Positions 7,932 to 16,215 of a stretch of 64,000 nucleotides of DNA are shown here, piece after piece. Source of the stretch: Bin87 sp034423595 (GTDB lineage: Bacteria; Chloroflexota; Dehalococcoidia; Lucifugimonadales; UBA3495); NCBI GenBank assembly GCA_965207025.1, contig OZ242258.1, positions 3,968,001 through 4,032,000 on the forward strand, written 5' to 3'. The position numbers and the translations under genes were made by a program. The notes under the pieces are model-generated. The model saw only the letters and a program-made list of their open reading frames with translations, did not search any database and was not told the origin of the DNA. Positions within the stretch are counted from its first letter, which is position 1; the number at the start of each line of letters is the position of its first letter.

Positions 7932-8843
7932 ATGACTAGCCAGGAACGCGATTTCATCGGCTACGGCGCTAACCCGCCCGTCATCCAGTGGCCCAACGGC
8001 GCACGCATCGCTATCTCCGTGGTCGTCAACTACGAGGAGGGGAGCGAGGCGTCGCTGCTCGATGGGGATGCGGCGCATGAGTCGAACAACGAGGTGCCTT
8101 CGCCGGTGCCGGCGGAGCAGCGGGATTTGTTCAACGAGTCGTTTTTTGAGTACGGCAGCCGGGTTGGCGTGTGGCGGATTCTGAATCTGCTGGACAAGTA
8201 CGACGTGAAGAGCACGTTTTTCTGCTGCGCGGTGGCGTTCGAGCGGAACCTGGAGGTGGCGCGGGCCGTGGTGGAGCGGGGGCACGAAGTGTGCGGGCAT
8301 GGCTACCGCTGGGAGGAATACCACAGCAAGACGCGGGATGAAGAGGCCGAAGCCATCCGCAAGACGGTGGAATCGCTGACGGAGACTACCGGAGTGCGTC
8401 CGGTGGGATGGTTCACGCGGTACGGGCCGAGCGTCAACACGCGGGAGCTGGTGGTGTCTGAAGGTGGGTTCATCTACGACAGCGGGGTCTTCAACGACGA
8501 CCTGCCGTACTACACCCAGGTGGGCGGGAAGCCCTGGCCCGTGCTGCCCTACAGCTTCGAGACCAACGACGCCCGGTTCTGGCGCGGCGGGCTGAACAGC
8601 GTGGGCGATTTTTATGAGTATCTGAAAGATACGTTCGACGTGCTTTACGAGGAAGGCCGGACGCATCCGAAGATGATGTCGGTGGGCTTGCACTGCCGGA
8701 TTGCAGGACGCCCGGCGAGATCCAGGGCGTTGGATCGGTTCCTGCGGTATGCGAAGAGCCATCCGGGAGTTTGGTTCGCGCGGCGGGACGAGATTGCGCG
8801 GTGGTGGTTGGAGAAGTACCCGCCGGGGACGCTGCAATCTTAG
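7932..8843 (+). CDS. Polysaccharide deacetylase family protein (PuuE-like)
   Basis: A 303-residue NodB-homology protein. The start DFIGYGANPPVIQWPNGARIAISVVVNYEEGSE is the allantoinase/PuuE-type opening, and VKSTFFCCAVAFE with GHEVCGHGYRW supplies the metal-binding and catalytic region (His-x-x-x-His replaced by the HEVCGHGYRW arrangement). MSVGLHCRIAGRPARSRALDRFL near the end is the typical C-terminal motif. Related enzymes hydrolyse cyclic amides such as allantoin or cleave N-acyl groups. No signal peptide is visible, so it is cytoplasmic. The substrate is unassigned. Confidence 0.8.
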   Translation: MTSQERDFIGYGANPPVIQWPNGARIAISVVVNYEEGSEASLLDGDAAHESNNEVPSPVPAEQRDLFNESFFEYGSRVGVWRILNLLDKYDVKSTFFCCAVAFERNLEVARAVVERGHEVCGHGYRWEEYHSKTRDEEAEAIRKTVESLTETTGVRPVGWFTRYGPSVNTRELVVSEGGFIYDSGVFNDDLPYYTQVGGKPWPVLPYSFETNDARFWRGGLNSVGDFYEYLKDTFDVLYEEGRTHPKMMSVGLHCRIAGRPARSRALDRFLRYAKSHPGVWFARRDEIARWWLEKYPPGTLQS

Positions 8844-8863
8844 GGGGCGATGACTCCGGGGTT

Positions 8864-8901
8864 CCCCTCACCCTAACCCCTCTCCCACGAGGGGAGAGGG
8901 G
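8864..8901. repeat. Family B repeat, terminator-like
   Basis: A copy of the CCCCTCACCC/CTCTCCC...GGGGAGAGG unit between the convergent deacetylase and VOC genes. The stem could terminate both transcripts. Compare 4921-4966. Confidence 0.7.
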
Positions 8902-8922
8902 ATTCCGGACATTCAGTGCCGC

Positions 8923-9720
8923 TTACCACTCGTTCATTTTGATGACGGTGAAAACGGCGCCTTCGGCGTCACGCAGTACGGAGAAACGGGCGAAGTCCAT
9001 CAGATCTCTGGGTTCGACGATGGCGTCGCCACCCAGCTCTTTGGCTTGGGCAGTGGTAGCGTCCACGTCGTTGACGCCGAAATAGACGCCCCAGTTGGGA
9101 GGGACCGGCCCCCAGTCCTCGCCAATCTGGATGATGCCGCCAACCATCTGCTCGCCAACCCACATGAGCCAGTAGGGGAATTCCTGGATATTTTCATCCT
9201 GCTTGATTTCGGCGCCCAGGACTTGCTGGTAAAAATCTCGGGCCGACTCCGGGTCGGTGGTGGCAAGCTCAAACCAGCAGAGGGCGCCGGGTTCCATCAT
9301 CACGCCCGCGCCGGCGTGAGCCACGGGATACCACAACCGCAGGAACGCGCCTTCCCGGTCCTGGATGATGGCCATGCGGCCTACGGTGTGGTTGGGCATG
9401 GGAGTAACGTCCATGGGGCCGAAGACGACGGTTCCGCCAGCGGCCCGGGCGCGCTCCACGGCGGCCTCAAGGTCGTCAACGGTTACGTACACGCTCCAGT
9501 GTGGGGGCAGGTTCTCCTGGCCGGGGCCGGCTTCGGCGGAGGCGCAGGCGGCCTGTCCGTTGTGGGTGTACATGGTGTAGGTCATGTCGGGGCCGGCGGG
9601 ATGGTCCTGGTATTCCCAACCGAACAGGGCGGTGTAGAAGTCTTTGGCGGCCTGGCCGTCGTGGGCAAGCAGGTCGGCCCACGAGGGGGTGCCGGGGGCG
9701 TATTCGGTGATTTCGGGCAT
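8923..9720 (-). CDS. Two-domain VOC (glyoxalase/bleomycin-resistance) family protein
   Basis: A 265-residue protein with two tandem vicinal-oxygen-chelate modules, roughly residues 10-125 and 140-262. The first opens with PSWADLLAHDGQAAKDFYTALFGWEY, the second with ALCWFELATTDPESARDFYQQVLGAE; each ends in a strand with Asp/Glu (REGAFLRLW; EGAVFTVI). Such proteins bind a divalent metal and act as dioxygenases, isomerases or resistance proteins. The specific reaction is not known. The start ATG is followed by the usual PEITEYAPGTPSW of this subfamily. Confidence 0.82.
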   Translation of the reverse strand: MPEITEYAPGTPSWADLLAHDGQAAKDFYTALFGWEYQDHPAGPDMTYTMYTHNGQAACASAEAGPGQENLPPHWSVYVTVDDLEAAVERARAAGGTVVFGPMDVTPMPNHTVGRMAIIQDREGAFLRLWYPVAHAGAGVMMEPGALCWFELATTDPESARDFYQQVLGAEIKQDENIQEFPYWLMWVGEQMVGGIIQIGEDWGPVPPNWGVYFGVNDVDATTAQAKELGGDAIVEPRDLMDFARFSVLRDAEGAVFTVIKMNEW

Positions 9721-9860
9721 TGGTTAGCCTCCGTGGTGAATTTCTATTTGAGGATAGCAGGGGGTATAAACCGGCGTCCGTGCGGGCTTGTCATCAATTT
9801 CAGGTGGTTTTTTTGCATTGATGGGCAGGATAAACGGGATGAATGGAGAGGGAACAAAGA

Positions 9861-9882
9861 GGGGCGACGCATGCGTCGCCCC
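9861..9882. repeat. Palindrome, repeat family D
   Basis: A perfect 22-base palindrome with GGGGCGACGC arms followed by CCTAC. Other members: 1409-1433, 22068-22089, 45403-45447 and 58023-58050. It lies in a 205-base gap between VOC and LLM genes on the same strand, next to a degenerate GGATAAACGGGATGAATGG repeat at 9827-9845. No gene is seen in this gap. Confidence 0.8.
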
Positions 9883-9925
9883 TACGCGGGTTTTATTGGC
9901 GTCAGGTTAATCGTCGGCGGGGACT

Positions 9926-11107
9926 TTAAGCCTCGAAGGTGGTGTCCTTGAAGGCGGGCATGACCTCTTCGGCGAACTGCTGAAGCTGCTCCAGGATCAT
10001 GGCCTGCGGGGTGCCGACGGGCTGGCCGACCTGGACGCGCTTGAGGCCGGGGTAACGCTCCTCGACGCTCTTCAGCTGCTCGATGATGCGCTCGGGCGGG
10101 CCGGCGAGAACGCTGCCGTTTTCAATGGCGTCTTCGATGGTGGGCAGTCCGGCGTTGGGTGCGATCTCGGGATTGCTGATGTCGCGGATCTGCTGTTCGG
10201 TAAGGCCGCGGGTGAGGCGCAGGGGGCCGAACATCTTGAGGTTTTCCTCGTAGTACCTGGCGCCGACGCGGGCGGCTTCCTCAACGGTATCCGCGATTTG
10301 GAAGTGGAAACCCACGGCCAAGTCTTCGCCGAGCTCGGCGTCGGGCTTGCCGTGCTCCCGGAGAGCGTCGCGGTAGGCGTGCATGATGCCGTCCATGGCG
10401 CCGCCCTCGGAGGAACCGCCGCCGATGACGCCCTTGATGCCCATTTTGGCCATGAAGTCGAGGGCGCGGCCGGTGCCGCCCTGGATGGGCTGCCAGCATT
10501 CCACCGGCAGGTTCTTGGGACGCGGCACCAGGGTCAGCTCTTCGAGGTTGTAGCCGCGATAGGGCACCTGGGGCGGGAAGTCGTAGTGCTTGCCGTGGTG
10601 GGCGAAGGAACGCTCGTGGAACGCCTTGAAGAGGACTTCAACCTGCTCCTCGAAGAGTTCGCGGTTGGCGGGTTGGTCCATCAGCGGGGAGCCGAAAACC
10701 TCGACCTCGCGGGTGTGGTAGCCGCGGCCGACGCCGAAGGTGACGCGGCCGTTGGTGAGCCAGTCGGCCATGGCGAAGTCCTCGGCCAGGCGGAGGGGGT
10801 GCCACATGGGGGCGATGTTAAAGCCGCAGCCGAACTTGAGGCGCTCGGTGACGTGGGCGAGGTGGACGATGAACATGAGCAGGTTGGGTATGCACTCGTA
10901 GCCCTCGGGCTGGAAGTGGTGCTCCGCCATCCAGAAGGTGTCGTAGCCGTTCCGGTCCAGGGTCTGGGCGATGGCGACGCCCTTGTCGAAGGCGGTGGCC
11001 AGGTATTCGTCGGAGAAGGTGCGGTCGTTGACGGCGGTGCCGCCGTAGCCGACGTTATCCATGTCAACGTGGCCGGCATAAAGACTGTCGAAAGTGGTAA
11101 TCGGCAT
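9926..11107 (-). CDS. LLM-class flavin-dependent oxidoreductase
   Basis: A 393-residue LLM protein, longer than the one at 1446. Landmarks are FWMAEHHFQPEGYE, GCGFNIAPMWHPLRLAEDFAM, and VTFGVGRGYHTREVEVFGSP near residues 60-150; the C-terminal part ENGSVLAGPPERIIEQL is the usual cofactor-loop region. It resembles alkanesulfonate and long-chain alkane monooxygenase relatives; the substrate is unknown. The start is the ATG at 11107, after an SD-like GGAGGCGC (11113-11120). The LLM family is known to be greatly expanded in SAR202 bacteria, where it is proposed to oxidise recalcitrant organic matter. Confidence 0.85.
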   Translation of the reverse strand: MPITTFDSLYAGHVDMDNVGYGGTAVNDRTFSDEYLATAFDKGVAIAQTLDRNGYDTFWMAEHHFQPEGYECIPNLLMFIVHLAHVTERLKFGCGFNIAPMWHPLRLAEDFAMADWLTNGRVTFGVGRGYHTREVEVFGSPLMDQPANRELFEEQVEVLFKAFHERSFAHHGKHYDFPPQVPYRGYNLEELTLVPRPKNLPVECWQPIQGGTGRALDFMAKMGIKGVIGGGSSEGGAMDGIMHAYRDALREHGKPDAELGEDLAVGFHFQIADTVEEAARVGARYYEENLKMFGPLRLTRGLTEQQIRDISNPEIAPNAGLPTIEDAIENGSVLAGPPERIIEQLKSVEERYPGLKRVQVGQPVGTPQAMILEQLQQFAEEVMPAFKDTTFEA

Positions 11108-11228
11108 ATTGAGCGCCTCCGGGCATTGGGCGGTGGGGGTTGGTGCGGGGTGATGGTGATAGGGAAGTCGCCGCGAGTTGTGAAGGTATTTTAGGGTACG
11201 CGGGGGCTGCGTTCAACCGCTGGAATTT

Positions 11229-11294
11229 CCCCTCACCCCCGCATCAAGTGCAGGGCAGGCTCCAACCCTATCCCACCAAGGGAGAGGGGGTTTT
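11229..11294. repeat. Family B repeat interrupted by an internal insert
   Basis: The two halves of the family B unit (CCCCTCACCCC and CCCACCAAGGGAGAGG) are separated by about 25 extra bases compared with other copies. It occupies the gap 11108-11352, where no gene is visible. Confidence 0.55.
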
Positions 11295-11352
11295 GGTTGC
11301 TGGTTCAGAAGAGCGGCGGGTCGTAGGGTGAGCAGTGGTCGCGGCAGCCGGG

Positions 11353-11867
11353 TCAGCCCGCGGGATGGTTGGCGTATGCGCTGTCCACGGAACGGTTCTG
11401 AATGGCCCTGAACTCTCTCATGGTGATGTCCGATCGGGGCTGCTCCGGCGCTGGCAGCGGCGTGGGGTCAGCCAGCAACTGCTCCAGAGCGAGGAGGGTG
11501 GAGTCGCCGGAGATGGCCGAGGCGATGGCGGCGTTCAGGCGGGACACGCGGCGGCGCAGCCGGCGGACCAGCGCGCGGGCCGACTCCGGGGTTGCATCGG
11601 CCGCCGGTTCCAGCAGGCGATACACGTCGCGGAAGGTGCGCAGATGTGAGTAGGCGGCGCGGCGGTTGTACACCAGGTCGGCGAGGGCAGCAGTCAGGCG
11701 CCGGCGGCTATGGCGCCGGTGATGCCAGTGTGGGCGGCGACGGTTACGGCGTGGCTGGCCGAGCGGGCCATGGCCCTTGCGGCCCGGGCGCAGTCGCCAG
11801 CGGCGAGGTTGCCGGGGACGAAGTTGAGGTAATGCTGGCTGCGGTCCAGGTGGTGGCTTGGGTTCAC
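11353..11867 (-). pseudogene. HEPN-like protein, frameshifted
   Basis: Reading the minus strand, a GTG at 11867 opens VNPSHHLDRSQHYLNFVPGN, continuing to a stop at 11694. A second frame picks up near 11728 with HWHHRRHSRRRLTAALADLV and runs to a stop at 11353, through YNRRAAYSHLRTFRDVYRLL. The join requires one inserted or missing base; together the two parts give about 170 residues of an all-helical protein. The HEPN resemblance (helical bundle with conserved Arg) is a guess. The second half is rich in helices and ends ITMREFRAIQ. It could be a true pseudogene or a sequencing or assembly error. The upstream gap to 12182 holds only repeats (12016-12041, 12083-12113). Confidence 0.5.
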
Positions 11868-12015
11868 GAGCGACGATTCCTCCGGGGTTGTCAGAAGCAG
11901 GATGTTCAGGATTGCGGGGATTTTCGGGATAGGGCTCCTTCGGGTTGAGGTTGGGCGGGCACAAGGTCCGTCCCTGCGTGGTGGTGATGGTGTGTTTGCC
12001 AGAGGTGATGTTGTG

Positions 12016-12041
12016 TCCTTCGACAAGCTCAGGATGAGCGG
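12016..12041. repeat. Repeat family C (CCTTCGACAAGCTCAGGATGAG)
   Basis: Copies of a TCCTTCGACA-rGCTCAGGATGA unit, non-palindromic, found here and at 21931-21956 and twice in 27866-27911. The one at 21931 overlaps the 3' end of a gene. Confidence 0.7.
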
Positions 12042-12082
12042 GATAGCAGTGTCTGGGATTCGTGGATTCCGGCTCAAGATAT

Positions 12083-12113
12083 GGCGGGATAGCCACGCTG
12101 CGCTCGCAATGAC
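12083..12113. repeat. Half copy of repeat family F
   Basis: The right half of the element seen complete at 58811-58887: CGCTGCGCTCGCAATGAC. The left half is missing. It lies in the gap before dprA; no gene is visible in 11868-12182. Confidence 0.6.
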
Positions 12114-12182
12114 ATATTGGAAGCGAGATTGGTGAAATCTGGGCGTTGGTGGGGGAATTTGGGCTGTGATAGAATCCCCGCC

Positions 12183-13391
12183 GTGATTGCGAAGGCTACC
12201 GATGCGTTGGGATACTGGATTGCGTTGAGCCGGACTCCGGGTCTGGGCGCGGCGCGATTCAAGCTGTTGGAAGCTCATTTCGACGGGGACCTGGAGTCGG
12301 CTTGGAAGGCTCCGCAGCGGGAGTTGCGGGCTGCGGGAATCGGCGGCGGCGTGGTGAAGGCCATCTTGGAAGGGCGCGAGAAGGTGAGTCCGGATGGAGA
12401 ACTGGAGAGGCTGTACCGCTCGGGAGTTGCTGCGTTGACGTGGCATGATGCGGAATACCCGCGTCGTTTGAAAGAGATTGCCGACGCCCCGCCCGTGCTC
12501 TACTGCAAGGGGAAATTGTTACCCGAGGATGAAACCTCGGTTGCGGTGGTGGGGACGCGGAGGCCGACCGATTACGGATACCGGATCACCGGGGACTTGT
12601 GCGGCGAATTGGCGGTGCGGGGTGTGGTCGTGGTCAGCGGGCTGGCCCTGGGCATTGACGCACGGGCGCACCAAGCGACGCTGGAGGCCGGCGGCAGGAC
12701 GATTGCAGCACTGGGGAACGGGTTGGATACGGTGTACCCGCGAGAGAACCGGCGACTGGCGGAACGAATCGTCGGTGAAGGTGGGGCGCTAGTAAGCGAG
12801 TTTCCGCTGGGGGCGCGGCCAGAGGCGTCGAACTTCCCGCGGCGTAACCGGATCATCAGCGGGATGACGCTGGGAACGCTGATCACCGAAGCGAGCGAGA
12901 CGAGCGGGACCCGGTGGACGGTGTATCACGCGTTGGAGCAGAACCGGGAGATATTCTGCGTGCCGGGCAGCGTGTACTCGGACGCCAGCAAATTGACGAA
13001 CCGGCTGATACGGGAAGGGGCGAAGCTGGTCTGCGAGGTTAATGATATATTGGTGGAGATTGGGTTGGACGCTGCCGTGCGCCAGATTGCGATGGCGATT
13101 GATGATGCCGATGAGGGGAGGGTTGCGGTTGGTGACGATTCCGGCAATGATGTTGACAGGCCGTTGTATGCTGAAAACGGCGCAATTACCCCGGTAGCAA
13201 ACCCGAATCCGGATCTGCATGATCCCGACGAAGCCGATATTATGCGGCACATCTCGGATGAGCCGACGCATATAGACGATCTGGCCCGGTTGGCGGATCG
13301 TCCGATCACCGAGGTGAGCGGCCTGCTTACGATGCTGGAGATTAAGGGGTTGGTCGTGCAGGCTGGTATGATGCACTACCGGCTGGCGTGA
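12183..13391 (+). CDS. dprA: DNA-protecting protein DprA
   Basis: A 402-residue protein. The Rossmann-like DprA/Smf core (residues about 95-295) shows VAVVGTRRPTDYGYRIT, VVSGLALGIDARAHQATL, AALGNGLDTVYP and ASNFPRRNRIISGMTLGTLITEA. Residues 350 on form a DprA-type winged helix (IMRHISDEPTHIDDL...MLEIKGLVVQ). It binds incoming single-stranded DNA and loads RecA in transformation. Translation probably begins at GTG 12183, since the frame before this shows no conserved sequence; TTG 12117 is an alternative. The order dprA-topA-xerC matches many bacteria. Confidence 0.9.
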   Translation: MIAKATDALGYWIALSRTPGLGAARFKLLEAHFDGDLESAWKAPQRELRAAGIGGGVVKAILEGREKVSPDGELERLYRSGVAALTWHDAEYPRRLKEIADAPPVLYCKGKLLPEDETSVAVVGTRRPTDYGYRITGDLCGELAVRGVVVVSGLALGIDARAHQATLEAGGRTIAALGNGLDTVYPRENRRLAERIVGEGGALVSEFPLGARPEASNFPRRNRIISGMTLGTLITEASETSGTRWTVYHALEQNREIFCVPGSVYSDASKLTNRLIREGAKLVCEVNDILVEIGLDAAVRQIAMAIDDADEGRVAVGDDSGNDVDRPLYAENGAITPVANPNPDLHDPDEADIMRHISDEPTHIDDLARLADRPITEVSGLLTMLEIKGLVVQAGMMHYRLA

Positions 13392-13450
13392 TTGTCAGAA
13401 TCAGGATTAGCCGCATTACGCATTATTGGATTGAGTGGATTGGGAAATTT

Positions 13451-13477
13451 CTGGATTCCCGCGAAAGCGGGAATGAC
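13451..13477. repeat. Family A palindrome
   Basis: CTGGATTCCCGCGAAAG/CGGGAATGAC, near-identical to 2561-2587. The gap 13392-13622 also holds repeat family E (GTCAGAATCAGGATT at 13390-13408) and family B at 13535-13575; otherwise nothing is seen. Confidence 0.8.
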
Positions 13478-13534
13478 GGGTTTGACTTTGGACAGTACAC
13501 AATTCTGAACAGATACGGGGAATCGTGAAGTAAT

Positions 13535-13575
13535 CCCCCTCACCCCAACCCTCTCCCGCCAGGGGAGAGGGAGTT
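13535..13575. repeat. Family B repeat
   Basis: CCCCTCACCCC...CTCTCCC...GGGGAGAGGG with a following GAGTTTC, about 50 bases before topA. It may terminate the dprA transcript. Confidence 0.7.
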
Positions 13576-13622
13576 TCAGATGCCGATAAAAGATACGAAG
13601 CGAACGGGAGAAAATTACACTG

Positions 13623-16064
13623 ATGCCGCCCAAGACCGGTACAAGTAGAAGGACGACCGGAAAGACGTCCGCGAGAGGCAAGAGCGCCAAAAGCACGGCC
13701 CGCTCCGGGAACAAGGCTAAGCCCGCCGCGACGCGGAGTCGGTCCGGCGTGCCGTCGGCCGCGGGAAAGCGGCTGGTGATCGTTGAATCGCCAGCCAAGG
13801 CGCGGACGGTGGGTCAGATTCTGGGCAACAGGTACGTGGTGGCGGCTTCGATGGGGCACGTGCGAGACCTGCCAAAATCGACGCTGGGCGTGAATACCGA
13901 GGAGGAATTTGCGCCGAAGTACCTGACGATGAAGGACAAGCGGGACCTGGTAAAGGGCCTGAAGGAGGCCGGAGCCAGGGCATCGGACATATTCCTGGCG
14001 ACAGACCCGGACCGGGAAGGCGAGGCGATTTCCTGGCATCTACAGGCGGCGGCCGGCTGGGACAAGAACGCAAAGCCTCCGAAGCGCGTGGTGTTTCACG
14101 AGATCACCAAGCAGGCGGTGGAAGAGGCGTTTGAGCATCCCCGCGAGATCGACATGGAGTTGGTGAACGCGCAGCAGGCGCGGCGGATACTGGACCGGCT
14201 GGTGGGGTACGAGATCAGCCCGCTGCTGTGGCTGAAGGTGCAGCTGGGACTTTCGGCCGGGCGCGTGCAATCGGTGGCGCTGCGGATGATAGTGGAGCGG
14301 GAGCGGGAGATCGCCGCGTTCAAACCGGAGGAATGGTGGTCGCTGGAGGCGGAGCTGTTCAAGGACACGAATCCGCCGGCGAATCCCAACACGTTCACGG
14401 CTACGCTGCACTCGCGGGAGGGCGCGCGACGGAAAATGTCGATTCCCAACGAAGAATCGGCGCGGAGCCTGGAAGCGGAGCTGAAATCCGCTGCGTACTC
14501 GGTGGACAAGGTGGAGAAGAAGCCGAGGCGACAGCGTCCGGCGCCGCCGTTCATCACCAGCACGCTGCAACAGGAAGCGGGCCGCAAACTTCGGTTCACG
14601 GCGCAACGCACGATGGCGCTGGCGCAACAGCTGTACGAAGGACTAAACATCGGCAACGAAGGGTCGGTGGGGCTGATCACGTACATGCGGACGGACAGCG
14701 TGAACGTGTCCGAGACCGCAGTTCGGGAGACGCGGGAATACATCCGTGAGCGGTTCGGGAAGGAATACGCGCCGGACAAGCCGCGCAGCTACCGCACGCG
14801 GAGCAAGAACGCACAGGAAGCGCACGAGGCGATACGACCGACATCCATCAGGCGGACGCCGCAGGCGATGGCGGCGTACCTGGACCGGGACCAGTTGCGG
14901 CTGTACACGCTGATCTGGGAGCGGATGGTGGCGAGCCAGATGGCGGATGCGCTGCTTGAGGCCACCACGGTGGAAATCTACGCAACGTGCGCCACTCCGT
15001 CGGACAGCGTATTCCGGTTCCGGGCGACGGGTTCGGTGCTGAAATTCGCCGGGTTCCGGGCGGTGTACCTGGAGGGACGGGACGATTCGGGCGACAGCGA
15101 AGAGGGCGCGCTGCCGGAGTTGGCGGAGGGCGATGGGCTGGTGAACCAGGAGTTGAAGGCGAACCAGCACTTCACGCAGCCACCGCCGCGGTTCACCGAG
15201 GCTACGCTGATCAAGGAGATGGAGGACAAGGGCATCGGGAGGCCGAGCACCTATGCGCCGACGATTGCGACGCTGGTGGAGCGGGAGTACGTGGAGCGAG
15301 AACAGCGGCGTTTGCTGCCGACGGAACTGGGATGCACGGTTACCGACCTGCTGACCGCGCACTTTTCCGACGTGATGGACCTGAACTTCACGGCCCGGAT
15401 GGAGGAAGACCTGGACAGCGTGGCGCAGGGTGAACAGGATTGGGTGCCGATGTTGCGGGAGTTCTACGGGCCGTTCCACCAAGCGGTGAACGCGGCCGAA
15501 AAGGAATTTTCCCCGGTGTGCGAGAAGTGCGGGAAACTGATGACGATGAAGATGGGACGATTTGGCCGTTTCTTGGCCTGCACCGGCTATCCCGAATGTC
15601 AGAACATTCGGAATATGCGGAATAACGGGGAACGTCCGCCGGACGAAGAGACGGACGAGGTGTGCGAAAGGTGCGAGCGGCCCATGGTGATCAAGACGGG
15701 TCGTTATGGGCGCTTTTTGGCGTGTACGGGATACAACGCCGAGGACAACCCGTGCGACAACCGGCGTAACATCGTCAAGAAGAGCGAGGTTCCCTGTCCG
15801 AAGTGCGGCGGCGACCTGGTGGAGCGACGGGCTCGCAAATCGGGGCGGCCCTTCTGGGGATGCGCTAACTATCCTAAATGCGAATTCCTGGTGAACACGG
15901 AGCCGTTGCCGATGCCGTGTCCGGAATGCAATGGGATGCTGGTATCGAGGGCGCGAGGCAAGGCGGCGTGCTCGGTGTGCAAGTGGAAGGGAGACCCGCC
16001 GGGGATTGAATCGGATGGGACGCCGAGTAAGGCGGAGGCGGAGCTGGCGACGGTTGGCGCGTAG
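13623..16064 (+). CDS. topA: DNA topoisomerase I
   Basis: An 813-residue type IA topoisomerase. The TOPRIM domain starts after a 50-residue lysine/arginine/serine-rich extension (KRLVIVESPAKARTV, then DPDREGEAISWH). The catalytic tyrosine is in GLITYMRTDSVN (Tyr354). ALRMIVEREREI and TLIKEMEDKGIGRPSTYAPTI mark the later core domains. The C-terminal third has at least four zinc-ribbon-like cysteine pairs (CEKCGK, CERCER, CPKCGG, CPECNG). It relaxes negative supercoils in the cytoplasm. It lies between dprA and xerC and would be transcribed with the latter. Confidence 0.97.
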   Translation: MPPKTGTSRRTTGKTSARGKSAKSTARSGNKAKPAATRSRSGVPSAAGKRLVIVESPAKARTVGQILGNRYVVAASMGHVRDLPKSTLGVNTEEEFAPKYLTMKDKRDLVKGLKEAGARASDIFLATDPDREGEAISWHLQAAAGWDKNAKPPKRVVFHEITKQAVEEAFEHPREIDMELVNAQQARRILDRLVGYEISPLLWLKVQLGLSAGRVQSVALRMIVEREREIAAFKPEEWWSLEAELFKDTNPPANPNTFTATLHSREGARRKMSIPNEESARSLEAELKSAAYSVDKVEKKPRRQRPAPPFITSTLQQEAGRKLRFTAQRTMALAQQLYEGLNIGNEGSVGLITYMRTDSVNVSETAVRETREYIRERFGKEYAPDKPRSYRTRSKNAQEAHEAIRPTSIRRTPQAMAAYLDRDQLRLYTLIWERMVASQMADALLEATTVEIYATCATPSDSVFRFRATGSVLKFAGFRAVYLEGRDDSGDSEEGALPELAEGDGLVNQELKANQHFTQPPPRFTEATLIKEMEDKGIGRPSTYAPTIATLVEREYVEREQRRLLPTELGCTVTDLLTAHFSDVMDLNFTARMEEDLDSVAQGEQDWVPMLREFYGPFHQAVNAAEKEFSPVCEKCGKLMTMKMGRFGRFLACTGYPECQNIRNMRNNGERPPDEETDEVCERCERPMVIKTGRYGRFLACTGYNAEDNPCDNRRNIVKKSEVPCPKCGGDLVERRARKSGRPFWGCANYPKCEFLVNTEPLPMPCPECNGMLVSRARGKAACSVCKWKGDPPGIESDGTPSKAEAELATVGA

Positions 16065-16075
16065 GGCCGGGGATT

Positions 16076-16166
16076 GTCAGAATCAGGATTTTCGGATTAT
16101 CTGGATTGTCGTCATACCAGTGTCACTAGTTCGATCCTGATAATCTCTAAATCCGGTGATTCTGAC
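16076..16166. repeat. Repeat family E, inverted pair
   Basis: GTCAGAATCA (16076-16085) and TGATTCTGAC (16157-16166) are exact reverse complements 71 bases apart, with related GGATTATCTGG/CTGATAATC pieces inside, so the gap between topA and xerC can fold into a long imperfect hairpin. Single copies lie at 13390-13408 and 18632-18680. Confidence 0.65.
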
Positions 16167-16172
16167 GATTGA

Positions 16173-16199
16173 CTGGGTTCCCGCTTTCGCGGGAATGAC
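16173..16199. repeat. Family A palindrome
   Basis: CTGGGTTCCCGCTTTCG/CGGGAATGAC, immediately upstream of xerC. Confidence 0.8.
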
Positions 16200-16215
16200 G
16201 GGATAAGATTTCAGC

